DNA of 6,244 nucleotides. Origin: an uncultured Collinsella sp. Its GTDB lineage: Bacteria; Actinomycetota; Coriobacteriia; Coriobacteriales; Coriobacteriaceae. The notes under the pieces are model-generated. The model was not told the origin of the DNA. It made no database searches and worked only from the letters and a program-made list of their open reading frames with translations. The DNA is taken from assembly GCA_900554455.1 (NCBI GenBank), contig USHT01000071.1, positions 1-6,244 of the forward strand, in the 5' to 3' direction. Of this stretch, positions 1-5,628 are shown in pieces; position 1 is the first letter of the stretch, and the number at the start of each line of letters is the position of its first letter. Position numbers and translations under genes: made by a program.

Positions 1-287
1 GGTACCTGACGAGGCGCAAGCGTACGCAGCCCATGGGTCGCGCATCCTGCGGGTCGGTCTTTCGCAACCCGCCCGATGCGAGTGTGGGCAAGCTTATCGA
101 GGATTGTGGATTAAAGGGTTTTTCGATTGGCGGCGCGGAAGTTTCGCCCGTTCACGCTAATTTTATCGTTAATAACGGAACCGCCTCGGCCGATGACGTT
201 GCCGCGGTTATCAGACATGTGCACGGAAAGGTGAGGGAGGCGTATGGCATCGAGCTCAGACCGGAAGTTAAATTCCTCGGCTTCTAG
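1..287 (+). CDS. murB: UDP-N-acetylenolpyruvoylglucosamine reductase MurB, C-terminal part (5' end outside window)
   Basis: MurB is a cytoplasmic FAD enzyme that reduces UDP-GlcNAc-enolpyruvate to UDP-MurNAc with NADPH, the second committed step of peptidoglycan precursor synthesis. The reading frame is open from base 3 and ends at TAG 285-287, giving the last 94 residues. Visible family marks are TQP then CGSVFRNP (fragment residues 16-23), whose Ser 18 matches the family's catalytic general acid. Next come LIEDCGLKG, a GGAEVSPVHANFIVN block (about 43-57), and the closing RPEVKFLG, whose Glu 88 fits the conserved C-terminal catalytic Glu. An ATG at base 33 is internal to the frame and is not the real start. 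The 3' end overlaps ftsQ by 44 nt and supplies its ribosome site. Identification is firm; only the missing N-terminal FAD region cannot be judged. Confidence 0.95.
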   Translation, partial: YLTRRKRTQPMGRASCGSVFRNPPDASVGKLIEDCGLKGFSIGGAEVSPVHANFIVNNGTASADDVAAVIRHVHGKVREAYGIELRPEVKFLGF

Positions 288-1500
288 AGCATCGAAACCC
301 ACCTTCCGCCGCGCCGGAGGGCGTTCCGGCGCGCCTGCCAAACCTCAACGCAATACCGTCGCGCACTCTAAGTCTGTCGGGCGTGCTCGACAGACCAGTC
401 GTCCGGTGGTCGGCTCGCAGCTCGGTAATCGTCCGGCCGCAAAAAAGTCCTCGCGTCCCTCGGTGACGTCAAAGCCTGTTATGGGCGTCAAACCTGCCCG
501 TCCCATGGCAACTCCTAAGCCCTCGACGGGAACTAAAGCGCCGCGTCCAGGTCGCACGCTGGGCGCATCGAAACCTCGCTCGCTGACATCGGTGCCGGCT
601 ACCGCCAAGAAGCCTTCGGGTAAAAAAGGCGTCAACCCGTTGTCTTCACTTAGGGCGATGGCAAATAAAACATCAGACGCCGCTTCTGTCGTTACAGGCA
701 AAGGCAAAATCGTGGGCGGCGTTTTGGCCGTCTTGGCCGTGCTCGTCGTCGTTTCCATCGTGGTGATTAACTCTGGGTTGTTTACCGCCACTGATATTCA
801 GATTCAAGGCAGCGAGCACGTGACGAAGCACGATGCTATCCAGCTGATCGATTTGCCCGAGGGAACGTCGCTTTTTAACGTCGATCCCGACCAGATTACC
901 GAGGACCTCAAGCAGAATCCGTGGGTCTCGGGCGTGGATGTCCAGCGTCAGTTCCCGCATACGCTCATCATTACGCCGATGGAGCGCAAGGTCATCGCAA
1001 TTGCCTATATCAGCTCCGATGACCTTGCCTGGGCCATCGGGGATGATGACACCTGGATCGCCCCGCTGTCGACGTCGGTCGAAGTGGATGACCAGGGCAA
1101 CGTCATCACGACGGGGCAGGGCTCAAATACCCTGACCGGCATTGATGCCGCGCTGGCGCTCGCTAAGCACTATGGCGCGGTGTTGTTGACTGATGTCTCG
1201 GCGGATGTCGCTCCGGTTTCCGGCCAGGCGGTGAGCTCCAAGGCCGTTAAGGCTGGCTTGGATTATGTGCGTGGTTTTTCGAGCGAGTTCTTGAGACAAG
1301 TCAAGGATATTTCCACGCCTTCGGTCGAAGCCATCTCGGCAAACCTCAATAACGGCATTGAAGTGTCGCTGGGCGATTCGAACGATATCGTCAAGAAGGA
1401 GCGCGTAGTCACCAAGCTGCTTTCGCAGGTAGAGGGCGTAACGTATATCAATGTGCGCTCTCCGGGTAACTATACATTTAGGAACGCTCCGACCTCGTAG
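244..1500 (+). CDS. ftsQ: Cell division protein FtsQ/DivIB with a long basic N-terminal tail
   Basis: FtsQ is a single-pass membrane protein that links early and late divisome proteins (the FtsB/FtsL partners) at midcell. The 418-residue product has three parts. Residues 1-155 are a Ser/Pro/Lys/Arg-rich, probably disordered cytoplasmic tail with recurrent SKP, PKP and RP motifs. Residues about 156-178 are a Val/Leu-rich membrane helix. An extracytoplasmic part follows: a POTRA domain at about 180-250 (IQIQGSEHVT, then EGTSLFNVD, NPWVSGVDVQRQFPHTL, TPMERK) and a beta domain to about 410. E. coli FtsQ is about 276 residues, so the excess is mostly the tail, and actinobacterial FtsQ often has such extensions. 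The ATG at 244 is chosen because GAGGGAGG (233-240) lies just before it. GAGG at 233-236 gives 7-nt spacing, while the downstream GGAGG leaves only 3 nt. The gene starts inside murB, which suggests translational coupling. Family assignment rests on topology, POTRA motifs and position before ftsZ. Confidence 0.9.
   Translation: MASSSDRKLNSSASRASKPTFRRAGGRSGAPAKPQRNTVAHSKSVGRARQTSRPVVGSQLGNRPAAKKSSRPSVTSKPVMGVKPARPMATPKPSTGTKAPRPGRTLGASKPRSLTSVPATAKKPSGKKGVNPLSSLRAMANKTSDAASVVTGKGKIVGGVLAVLAVLVVVSIVVINSGLFTATDIQIQGSEHVTKHDAIQLIDLPEGTSLFNVDPDQITEDLKQNPWVSGVDVQRQFPHTLIITPMERKVIAIAYISSDDLAWAIGDDDTWIAPLSTSVEVDDQGNVITTGQGSNTLTGIDAALALAKHYGAVLLTDVSADVAPVSGQAVSSKAVKAGLDYVRGFSSEFLRQVKDISTPSVEAISANLNNGIEVSLGDSNDIVKKERVVTKLLSQVEGVTYINVRSPGNYTFRNAPTS
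310..333 (+). other. Strong GC-rich hairpin inside the start of ftsQ
   Basis: CGCGCCGGA (310-318) is a perfect reverse complement of TCCGGCGCG (325-333), giving a 9-bp stem. A possible G-T pair (319/324) extends it and leaves a 4-nt loop. It sits 66 nt into ftsQ and 22 nt after the murB stop. No T run follows, so it is not an ordinary intrinsic terminator. It may affect ftsQ translation or mRNA stability, or it may simply reflect Arg/Gly/Ala codons; the sequence alone cannot decide. Confidence 0.5.
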
Positions 1501-1573
1501 CGCTGGTTGATGCTTTGTTGAGGGGCCATACCACGCCGTTTATCTGGTTTGTTTGGTTTTCACGGTCAATTAT

Positions 1574-1606
1574 TTGACTGATACGTTCATAATGTGCAAA
1601 CATAAT
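1574..1606 (+). promoter_or_regulatory. Candidate ftsZ promoter region
   Basis: The 199-nt gap between ftsQ and ftsZ (1501-1699) is clearly richer in A/T than the genes, mainly between about 1535 and 1650. It contains TTGACT at 1574-1579, close to a -35 box, and two copies of CATAAT at 1588-1593 and 1601-1606, each one base from TATAAT. Spacing is poor: 8 nt to the first copy and 21 nt to the second, instead of about 17. A promoter here is likely from context, but the exact boxes are uncertain. I see no intrinsic terminator after ftsQ, so read-through from murB-ftsQ into ftsZ is also possible. Confidence 0.3.
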
Positions 1607-1631
1607 ACGGTTTACCTTTGCATTTACTTTC

Positions 1632-1664
1632 AACCTGAAGGTTAATGTGCGCAGGGGTCGACCC
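1632..1664. promoter_or_regulatory. Two short palindromes in the ftsZ leader
   Basis: AACCTGAAGGTT (1632-1643) has 5-bp arms around GA, and GGGTCGACCC (1655-1664) is a perfect 10-bp palindrome 35 nt before the ftsZ start. Neither forms a convincing RNA hairpin, so if they matter they would be protein-binding sites on DNA. Palindromes of this size also occur by chance. No known operator is recognised. Confidence 0.2.
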
Positions 1665-1688
1665 ATGCTATGGCTATAACCTTTGTTC

Positions 1689-1694
1689 GGAGGA
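1689..1694 (+). promoter_or_regulatory. Ribosome binding site that sets the ftsZ start
   Basis: GGAGGA lies 5 nt before the ATG at 1700. The in-frame upstream ATG at 1670 has no Shine-Dalgarno sequence at suitable distance and would add ten residues that fit no FtsZ feature. The start at 1700 is therefore preferred. Confidence 0.85.
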
Positions 1695-1699
1695 CCGAC

Positions 1700-2854
1700 A
1701 TGCACGAGACAGAGATCAACAACTACCTTGCCGTCATTAAGGTGGTCGGCGTCGGCGGCGGCGGTACCAACGCGGTCAATCGAATGATCGAAGAGGGCAT
1801 CCGCGGCGTCGAGTTTGTTGCCATCAACACCGATGCTCAGGCACTCGCGATCTCTGATGCCGATATCAAGGTGCACATCGGCACCGACCTTACCCGCGGC
1901 CTGGGCGCCGGCGCCAACCCCGAGGTTGGCCGCAAGGCTGCCGATGAGTCCCGCGACGACATTGCCGAGGCGCTCGCTGGCGCCGACATGGTGTTCATCA
2001 CCTGCGGCGAGGGCGGTGGCACCGGTACCGGCGCTGCTCCCATCGTTGCCGATATCGCGATGAACGAGGTCGGTGCGCTGACCGTCGCCGTCGTGACCAA
2101 GCCCTTCACCTTCGAGGGCCGCAAGCGCAAGAAGAGCGCCGAGGAGGGCATTAAGACCCTCTCCGATTGCGTCGACACCATGATCGTCATCCCTAACGAT
2201 AAGCTGCTCGACATCGCCGAGAAGAAGACCACCATGCTCGAGGCCTTCGCGATTGCCGATGGCGTCCTTTCCCAGGGCACCCAGGGCATCACCGACCTCA
2301 TCACCGTCCCCGGTATCATCAACCTGGACTTCGCCGATGTTAAGACCATCATGAAGCAGGCCGGTACCGCCATGATGGGTATTGGTACCTCTTCTGGGGA
2401 TACCCGTGCCGTCGACGCTGCCCAGCAGGCCATCTCCAGCCCGCTGCTCGAGAGCTCCATCGATGGCGCCACGCGCGTGCTGCTCTCCATCGCCGGTTCC
2501 AAGGACCTGGGCATCCAGGAGATCAGCGACGCCGCCGACGTTGTCGCCAACGCCGTCGACCCCGAGGCCAACATCATCTTCGGTACCGTTGTCGACGAGT
2601 CCCTGGGCGATCAGGTGCGTATCACCGTCATCGCTACGGGCTTCTCCGACTCCAACGTCAACCGTCAGGACGAGCTCTTTGCTGCTCAGCAGTCTCAGAG
2701 CAAGGTCGCTGCCTCCGCTGAGCCGCAGCGCACCGCTCCTGCCGCCAGCCCGGCTCAGGCCGCTCCGACCCGCAACGTCGGTGGCACCGAGCTTCCTAAC
2801 TTCGGCAACGATCAGTTCGAGCTTCCCGACTTCCTGAAGCGCGGTAGCTTCTAA
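1700..2854 (+). CDS. ftsZ: Cell division GTPase FtsZ
   Basis: FtsZ is the tubulin homologue that polymerises with GTP into the cytoplasmic Z ring and recruits the divisome. The 384-residue product has the usual length. The N-terminal GTPase domain shows [15 protein letters not shown] (about 15-29), the tubulin signature [12 protein letters not shown] (about 103-114) and PFTFEGRKR (135-143). The T7 synergy loop NLDFADV (208-214) keeps Asp 210 and Asp 213, which complete the active site of the neighbouring subunit. The C-terminal domain runs to about 317. A linker rich in Ala, Pro, Gln and Ser (about 325-362) leads to the conserved C-terminal peptide FELPDFLKR, which normally binds membrane tethers and regulators. 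Residue 102 is Cys where Ala is usual in the TAG motif. The motif ELPNF, ten residues upstream, duplicates the tail core. Codons are strongly G/C-ending, as expected for an abundant protein. A terminator follows the stop. Confidence 0.98.
   Translation: MHETEINNYLAVIKVVGVGGGGTNAVNRMIEEGIRGVEFVAINTDAQALAISDADIKVHIGTDLTRGLGAGANPEVGRKAADESRDDIAEALAGADMVFITCGEGGGTGTGAAPIVADIAMNEVGALTVAVVTKPFTFEGRKRKKSAEEGIKTLSDCVDTMIVIPNDKLLDIAEKKTTMLEAFAIADGVLSQGTQGITDLITVPGIINLDFADVKTIMKQAGTAMMGIGTSSGDTRAVDAAQQAISSPLLESSIDGATRVLLSIAGSKDLGIQEISDAADVVANAVDPEANIIFGTVVDESLGDQVRITVIATGFSDSNVNRQDELFAAQQSQSKVAASAEPQRTAPAASPAQAAPTRNVGGTELPNFGNDQFELPDFLKRGSF
2789..2833 (+). repeat. Duplicated 15-bp ELPxF-coding motif in the ftsZ 3' end
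   Basis: GAGCTTCCTAACTTC (2789-2803) and GAGCTTCCCGACTTC (2819-2833) are identical at 13 of 15 positions, in the same frame and 30 bp apart. They encode ELPNF (residues 364-368) and ELPDF (374-378). The second is the core of the FtsZ C-terminal peptide; the first looks like an extra copy. Confidence 0.75.
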
Positions 2855-2880
2855 GTCGTTCTTTGCATTGTTGTGCACAG

Positions 2881-2909
2881 GGGCGTGTCCGTATGGATGC
2901 GCCCTTTTT
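2881..2909 (+). terminator. Intrinsic terminator after ftsZ
   Basis: GGGCGTGTCC (2881-2890) pairs with GGATGCGCCC (2895-2904) in a 10-bp stem with two internal G-U pairs and a GTAT loop. Five T bases (2905-2909) follow directly, then ATTT. It starts 26 nt after the ftsZ stop and separates the division genes from the pgeF-pst unit. Confidence 0.92.
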
Positions 2910-2941
2910 ATTTCGACTTTGTAAACTAGAACCTCCAATCT

Positions 2942-2959
2942 CTTTACGTTCCCTTTACG
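2942..2959 (+). promoter_or_regulatory. Candidate Pho box (two CTTTACG repeats, 11-bp period)
   Basis: CTTTACG occurs at 2942-2948 and again at 2953-2959, separated by TTCC. This 7-4-7 layout with 11-bp period is that of phosphate-regulator (PhoB/PhoP) sites. Read as hexamers, TTTACG-N5-TTTACG is one base from the B. subtilis PhoP element TT(A/C/T)A(C/T)A. The site lies about 100 nt upstream of pgeF-pstSCA, the right place for phosphate-starvation control. Units one period upstream or downstream match poorly, so only two good copies exist. Binding is inferred, not shown. Confidence 0.45.
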
Positions 2960-2979
2960 ATTGCCTCCAGTGCAGCAGG

Positions 2980-2985
2980 TATCCT
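2980..2985 (+). promoter_or_regulatory. Weak -10 candidate for the pgeF-pst operon
   Basis: TATCCT matches TATAAT at 4 of 6 positions and lies 20 nt after the second CTTTACG repeat, with no good -35 at normal distance. Activator-dependent promoters often lack a -35 box, which would fit a Pho box acting here. TATAAA at 3007-3012 is an alternative, with only TTTTAA (2985-2990) as a -35. The true start site cannot be fixed from the sequence. Confidence 0.25.
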
Positions 2986-2999
2986 TTTAAGGAAGTATG

Positions 3000-3040
3000 A
3001 CAGCCGTATAAACGCGGGCTGTAGCGGCGATGCCGCGTAC
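3000..3040 (+). promoter_or_regulatory. Two partly overlapping hairpins in the pgeF-pst leader
   Basis: ACAGCC (3000-3005) pairs with GGCTGT (3017-3022), leaving an 11-nt loop. GTAGCGGC (3021-3028) pairs with GCCGC-G-TAC (3032-3040) with one bulged G and a GAT loop. The stems share bases 3021-3022, so they compete at the edge. No T run follows, so neither is an intrinsic terminator. The AGGAGG ribosome site at 3051 is outside both. A role in leader stability or control is possible but unproven, and no known riboswitch is recognised. Confidence 0.4.
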
Positions 3041-3050
3041 TTGTGTTATT

Positions 3051-3056
3051 AGGAGG
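3051..3056 (+). promoter_or_regulatory. Ribosome binding site that sets the pgeF start
   Basis: A perfect AGGAGG lies 7 nt before the ATG at 3064. The in-frame GTG at 3043 lies upstream of this site, and its coding frame would run through it, so it is rejected as start. Confidence 0.9.
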
Positions 3057-3063
3057 CTTTGGT

Positions 3064-3864
3064 ATGGCAGCACGTGCGGACAAAGTTTCGCGTGTCGACC
3101 ATGATGGAGTTACGTTGGTGGAGGGCGCGACATCCTATGTTCGCTTTGCCTTCACCGAGCGCGTCGGTGGTGTTTCCGAAGATGCGTACTCCTCACTCAA
3201 CTTGGGCTCGCATGTTGGCGATGATCCCTTTGCTGTTCAAGAAAATCGTCGTCGCGCGCTCGAGGCTATGGGTGCCGCCGAGTGCGAGCACAACCTGCTC
3301 GTTCCCAATCAGATCCATGGTGACCATATCGTTACGGTGACCTCGAACGGTGCCGATGACCTTGAGGACGTTCGCGAGCAGATTGCCGAGGGCTGCGATG
3401 CCATCGTCTGTACGGCGCATAACGTGCCCGTGCTGCTCTGCTTTGCCGACTGCGTTCCCGTGGTGCTGGTGGCTCCCGGCGGATTTGCCGTGGTGCACTC
3501 CGGTTGGAAGGGCACGATTGCACGTATTTCCGCCAAGGCGTGCCAGGCGCTTTGCGATGCTGCCGGCTGCGATGCGAGCGACGTTTCCGCCTATATCGGT
3601 CCCCATATCTTGGGTGACGAATATGAGGTGTCCCAGGAACTCATGGATCGCTTTGCCGCCGAGTTCTCGTGCATCGATGCGAGCATCTCTCGCATGCTCG
3701 ATCTTTCCGCTGCCATTTGCGAGGCGCTGGTAGATGTCGGTGTCGACGCGGATAATATCGTGGATACCAAGCTTTCGACTGTGCGTCAGAACGACCGCTT
3801 TTTTTCCTACCGTAACGAGAACGGCACCTGTGGGCGCCATGCTGCGATCGGCGTGATGCTATGA
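3064..3864 (+). CDS. pgeF: Peptidoglycan editing factor PgeF (YfiH / multicopper polyphenol oxidase laccase family)
   Basis: This is a 266-residue member of the YfiH/YlmD/LACC1 family. In E. coli PgeF removes faulty UDP-MurNAc-L-Ser precursors; related proteins (human FAMIN/LACC1) act on purine nucleosides, including phosphorolysis. Visible marks are TERVGGVS (31-38), NLGSHVGDDP (46-55), NQIHG with His 85, and CDAIVC (111-116). FADCVPVVL with Cys 130 and FAVVHSGWKG with His 145 follow; the His-Cys-His set is the family's metal site. IGPHI...YEV (178-189) and a DRFFSYR...GRHA end close the domain. Length is normal for a single-domain member, and no signal peptide is seen, so it is cytoplasmic. 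The gene follows ftsZ as in many Gram-positive division clusters, but a terminator lies between them. Its TGA overlaps the pstS ATG by 4 nt, so it is translated with the phosphate uptake genes. The family call is firm; the exact substrate is not shown by sequence. Confidence 0.93.
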   Translation: MAARADKVSRVDHDGVTLVEGATSYVRFAFTERVGGVSEDAYSSLNLGSHVGDDPFAVQENRRRALEAMGAAECEHNLLVPNQIHGDHIVTVTSNGADDLEDVREQIAEGCDAIVCTAHNVPVLLCFADCVPVVLVAPGGFAVVHSGWKGTIARISAKACQALCDAAGCDASDVSAYIGPHILGDEYEVSQELMDRFAAEFSCIDASISRMLDLSAAICEALVDVGVDADNIVDTKLSTVRQNDRFFSYRNENGTCGRHAAIGVML

Positions 3865-4697
3865 GAAAGATCGTATCGGTCCTGAGCGCCGCTGTGCTTA
3901 CGCTTACGCTGTGCGCCTGTTCTTCGGGATCTTCTACTTCTTCCATTACCGTCGCCGGCTCGACCACCTGCCTACCCATTGCCGAGATTGCGGCCGAGGG
4001 CTTTAAGGAAGAGACCGGCATCGACGTACTTGTCTCCGGTCTGGGCTCCTCTGCGGGCATCGAGGCCGTCAGCAACGGCACGGCCGATATCGCCAGCTCA
4101 TCTCGCGGCCTCAATGCCGACGAGCAGGATCTGGGCCTGACCCCGATTGTGATCGCGCACGACGGCATCGCGGTCATCGTGAATGACGATAACCCGGTCG
4201 ATAACCTCTCGACCGGGCAGCTCCGCGATATTTACGCCGGCAAGATCACCAACTGGAAGGAAGTCGGCGGAGAGGACCTGAAGATTCAGGTCATCAACCG
4301 AGATGAGGCGTCTGGCACGCGTGAGGCCTTTCGCACCATCGTGATGGACGGCACCCCGTTCGATCGTCGCTCGGCCGTTCTTTCGGGCACGGGTCAGGTG
4401 CGCGACGTGGTATCTCGTTCGCGCGGTGCCATTGGCTACATTTCGCTGGGCTTCGTCGATAGCCTCAACGCCAAGACCTCGGTCAAGGCCGCCTCGGTCA
4501 ATCATGTTGAGGCGTCCGAGAAGACGGTCGCGAGCGGCGGCTATCCCATCTCGCGTGACCTGTACTTCTTTGTGAAGGGTGCGCCTTCGCAGCAGGCGCA
4601 GGATTACATCGACTACGTGACGTCCGAAAAGATGGACAAGCAGATTCGCGAGGCGGGCTTTATCCCCGTCACCAACGACGAGAAGGGGAGTGAGTAG
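3861..4697 (+). CDS. pstS: Phosphate ABC transporter substrate-binding lipoprotein PstS
   Basis: PstS captures inorganic phosphate outside the membrane and delivers it to the PstC-PstA channel. The 278-residue product starts with a short basic region, a hydrophobic stretch (about 4-17) and a lipobox-like LCAC with Cys 20 as the likely lipid anchor; Cys at -2 is unusual. A Ser/Gly linker (21-28) precedes the binding domain. Phosphate-site motifs are VAGSTT (31-36), SGLGSSAGI (59-67), IASSSR (77-82) and NRDEASGTREAF (146-157). IGYISLGF (191-198) and YPISRDLYFFVKG (228-240) are typical of the family's C-terminal lobe. Length fits the compact PstS type. The ATG is in the ATGA overlap with pgeF. 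I see no good Shine-Dalgarno sequence before it, so translation probably depends on ribosomes finishing pgeF. No hairpin or gap separates it from pstC, unlike operons that attenuate after pstS. Confidence 0.95.
   Translation: MRKIVSVLSAAVLTLTLCACSSGSSTSSITVAGSTTCLPIAEIAAEGFKEETGIDVLVSGLGSSAGIEAVSNGTADIASSSRGLNADEQDLGLTPIVIAHDGIAVIVNDDNPVDNLSTGQLRDIYAGKITNWKEVGGEDLKIQVINRDEASGTREAFRTIVMDGTPFDRRSAVLSGTGQVRDVVSRSRGAIGYISLGFVDSLNAKTSVKAASVNHVEASEKTVASGGYPISRDLYFFVKGAPSQQAQDYIDYVTSEKMDKQIREAGFIPVTNDEKGSE
4683..4690 (+). promoter_or_regulatory. Ribosome binding site that sets the pstC start
   Basis: AAGGGGAG within the end of pstS lies 8 nt before the ATG at 4699. An in-frame GTG at 4690 overlaps this site and would add only three residues, so the ATG is preferred. 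Confidence 0.75.
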
Positions 4698-4698
4698 C

Positions 4699-5625
4699 AT
4701 GGAAGCACAGGAAAACTCCCAGACTGAGCAGAATGTTCAGGCGCCCAAGAAGCGCGAGCTGGCGCTCGTATCGCGCAGTACCTATATCAAGGAGAAGGCG
4801 CTGCAGTGGATCTTCTTTGCCTGCGCGTTCTTGGCGGTCGTTACCGTCATCCTGATTTTTGTCTTTACCACGTACTCGGCGCTGCCCGTCTTTACCGACA
4901 TCGGTCTGGCGGACTTCTTCAGCTTTACGTGGGCGCCCTCCGAGGGCCACTACGGCATTATGTCGCTGCTGGCCGGCTCGGGTCTGGTGACTGTCGGTGC
5001 GCTCGCCATGGGTGTGCCGCTAGGTGTGGGTACGGCCGTGTATCTGGTCGAGATCGCCAGCAAGCGCGTGCGCAAACTCATCAGCCCCGCCGTCGACCTG
5101 CTGGCGGGCATTCCCTCCATCATCTACGGTTTCTTTGGCATGATTATCATCCGTCCGTTTATCGCGCAACTGACCGGCGGTCTTGGTTTTGGTGCGCTGA
5201 CGGCGTGGTTCGTGCTTGCTATCATGATCGTCCCTACCATCACCACGCTCACCATCGATGCTCTCAATTCCATTCCCATGGGCATTCGCGAGGCATCGTA
5301 TGCCATGGGCGCCACCAAGTGGCAGACCATCTATAAGGTCGTGCTACCTGCCGCCAAGCTGGGTATCGTGGATGCCATCGTGCTGGGTATGGGCCGTGCC
5401 ATCGGTGAGACCATGGCCGTGCTCATGGTCGTGGGTAACGCTCCGGTTATTCCCGACAGCATTGCGAGCCCGATCTCGACGCTCACGAGCCAGATCGCGC
5501 TCGACATGAGCTATTCCTCGGGTCTGCACCGCTCGGCGCTGTTCGGCATGGGTGTGGTCCTGTTTATCATCTCCGCCGCGCTGGTGGGCATCGTCCGTCT
5601 GATTTCCAAGAAGAAGAGGGGGTAG
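4699..5625 (+). CDS. pstC: Phosphate ABC transporter permease PstC
   Basis: PstC is one of the two inner-membrane permeases that form the phosphate channel with PstA and are powered by PstB. The 308-residue product has a polar cytoplasmic N-terminus of about 35 residues and six likely membrane helices: about 37-58, 90-117, 132-154, 167-188, 219-247 and 281-301. A periplasmic stretch with FFSFTWAPSEGHYGI (73-87) follows helix 1, as is usual in PstC. LLAGIPSIIYGFFG (134-147) is a strong PstC/PstA signature. The EAA loop that contacts the ATPase is REASYAMGATKWQTIYKVVLP (197-217). GMGRAIGETMAV (230-241) is also family-typical and distinguishes PstC. Length is normal. It starts 1 nt after pstS and ends 3 nt before pstA, so the genes are surely cotranscribed. 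Confidence 0.96.
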   Translation: MEAQENSQTEQNVQAPKKRELALVSRSTYIKEKALQWIFFACAFLAVVTVILIFVFTTYSALPVFTDIGLADFFSFTWAPSEGHYGIMSLLAGSGLVTVGALAMGVPLGVGTAVYLVEIASKRVRKLISPAVDLLAGIPSIIYGFFGMIIIRPFIAQLTGGLGFGALTAWFVLAIMIVPTITTLTIDALNSIPMGIREASYAMGATKWQTIYKVVLPAAKLGIVDAIVLGMGRAIGETMAVLMVVGNAPVIPDSIASPISTLTSQIALDMSYSSGLHRSALFGMGVVLFIISAALVGIVRLISKKKRG

Positions 5626-5628
5626 GCT

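Noticed and set aside
1..6. GGTACC (KpnI site) at the very start of the window
   Set aside because: The same hexamer occurs several times inside ftsZ, where Gly-Thr codons produce it, and murB is continuous across the edge, so it carries no biological meaning here.
1501..1560. Search for a terminator after ftsQ
   Set aside because: No stem followed by a T run is present; the T-rich stretch at 1540-1560 has no hairpin before it.
1904..1915. 12-bp palindrome GGCGCCGGCGCC
   Set aside because: It encodes the conserved Gly-Ala-Gly-Ala run of FtsZ, so protein constraint and codon bias explain it.
1478..2938. A 486-codon open frame on the minus strand covering all of ftsZ
   Set aside because: It is exactly antisense to a certain ftsZ with strong codon bias, its protein is low-complexity (Gly, Asp, Val, Leu, Ala), and it reads through the terminator. 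It is a by-product of G/C-ending codons.
3193..3840. A 215-codon minus-strand frame within pgeF
   Set aside because: It is the antisense shadow of a clear pgeF and shows no recognisable domain or ribosome site.
4098..4700. A 200-codon minus-strand frame opposite pstS
   Set aside because: Its composition, rich in Arg, Leu, Asp and Val, mirrors the sense codons, and no family features are visible.
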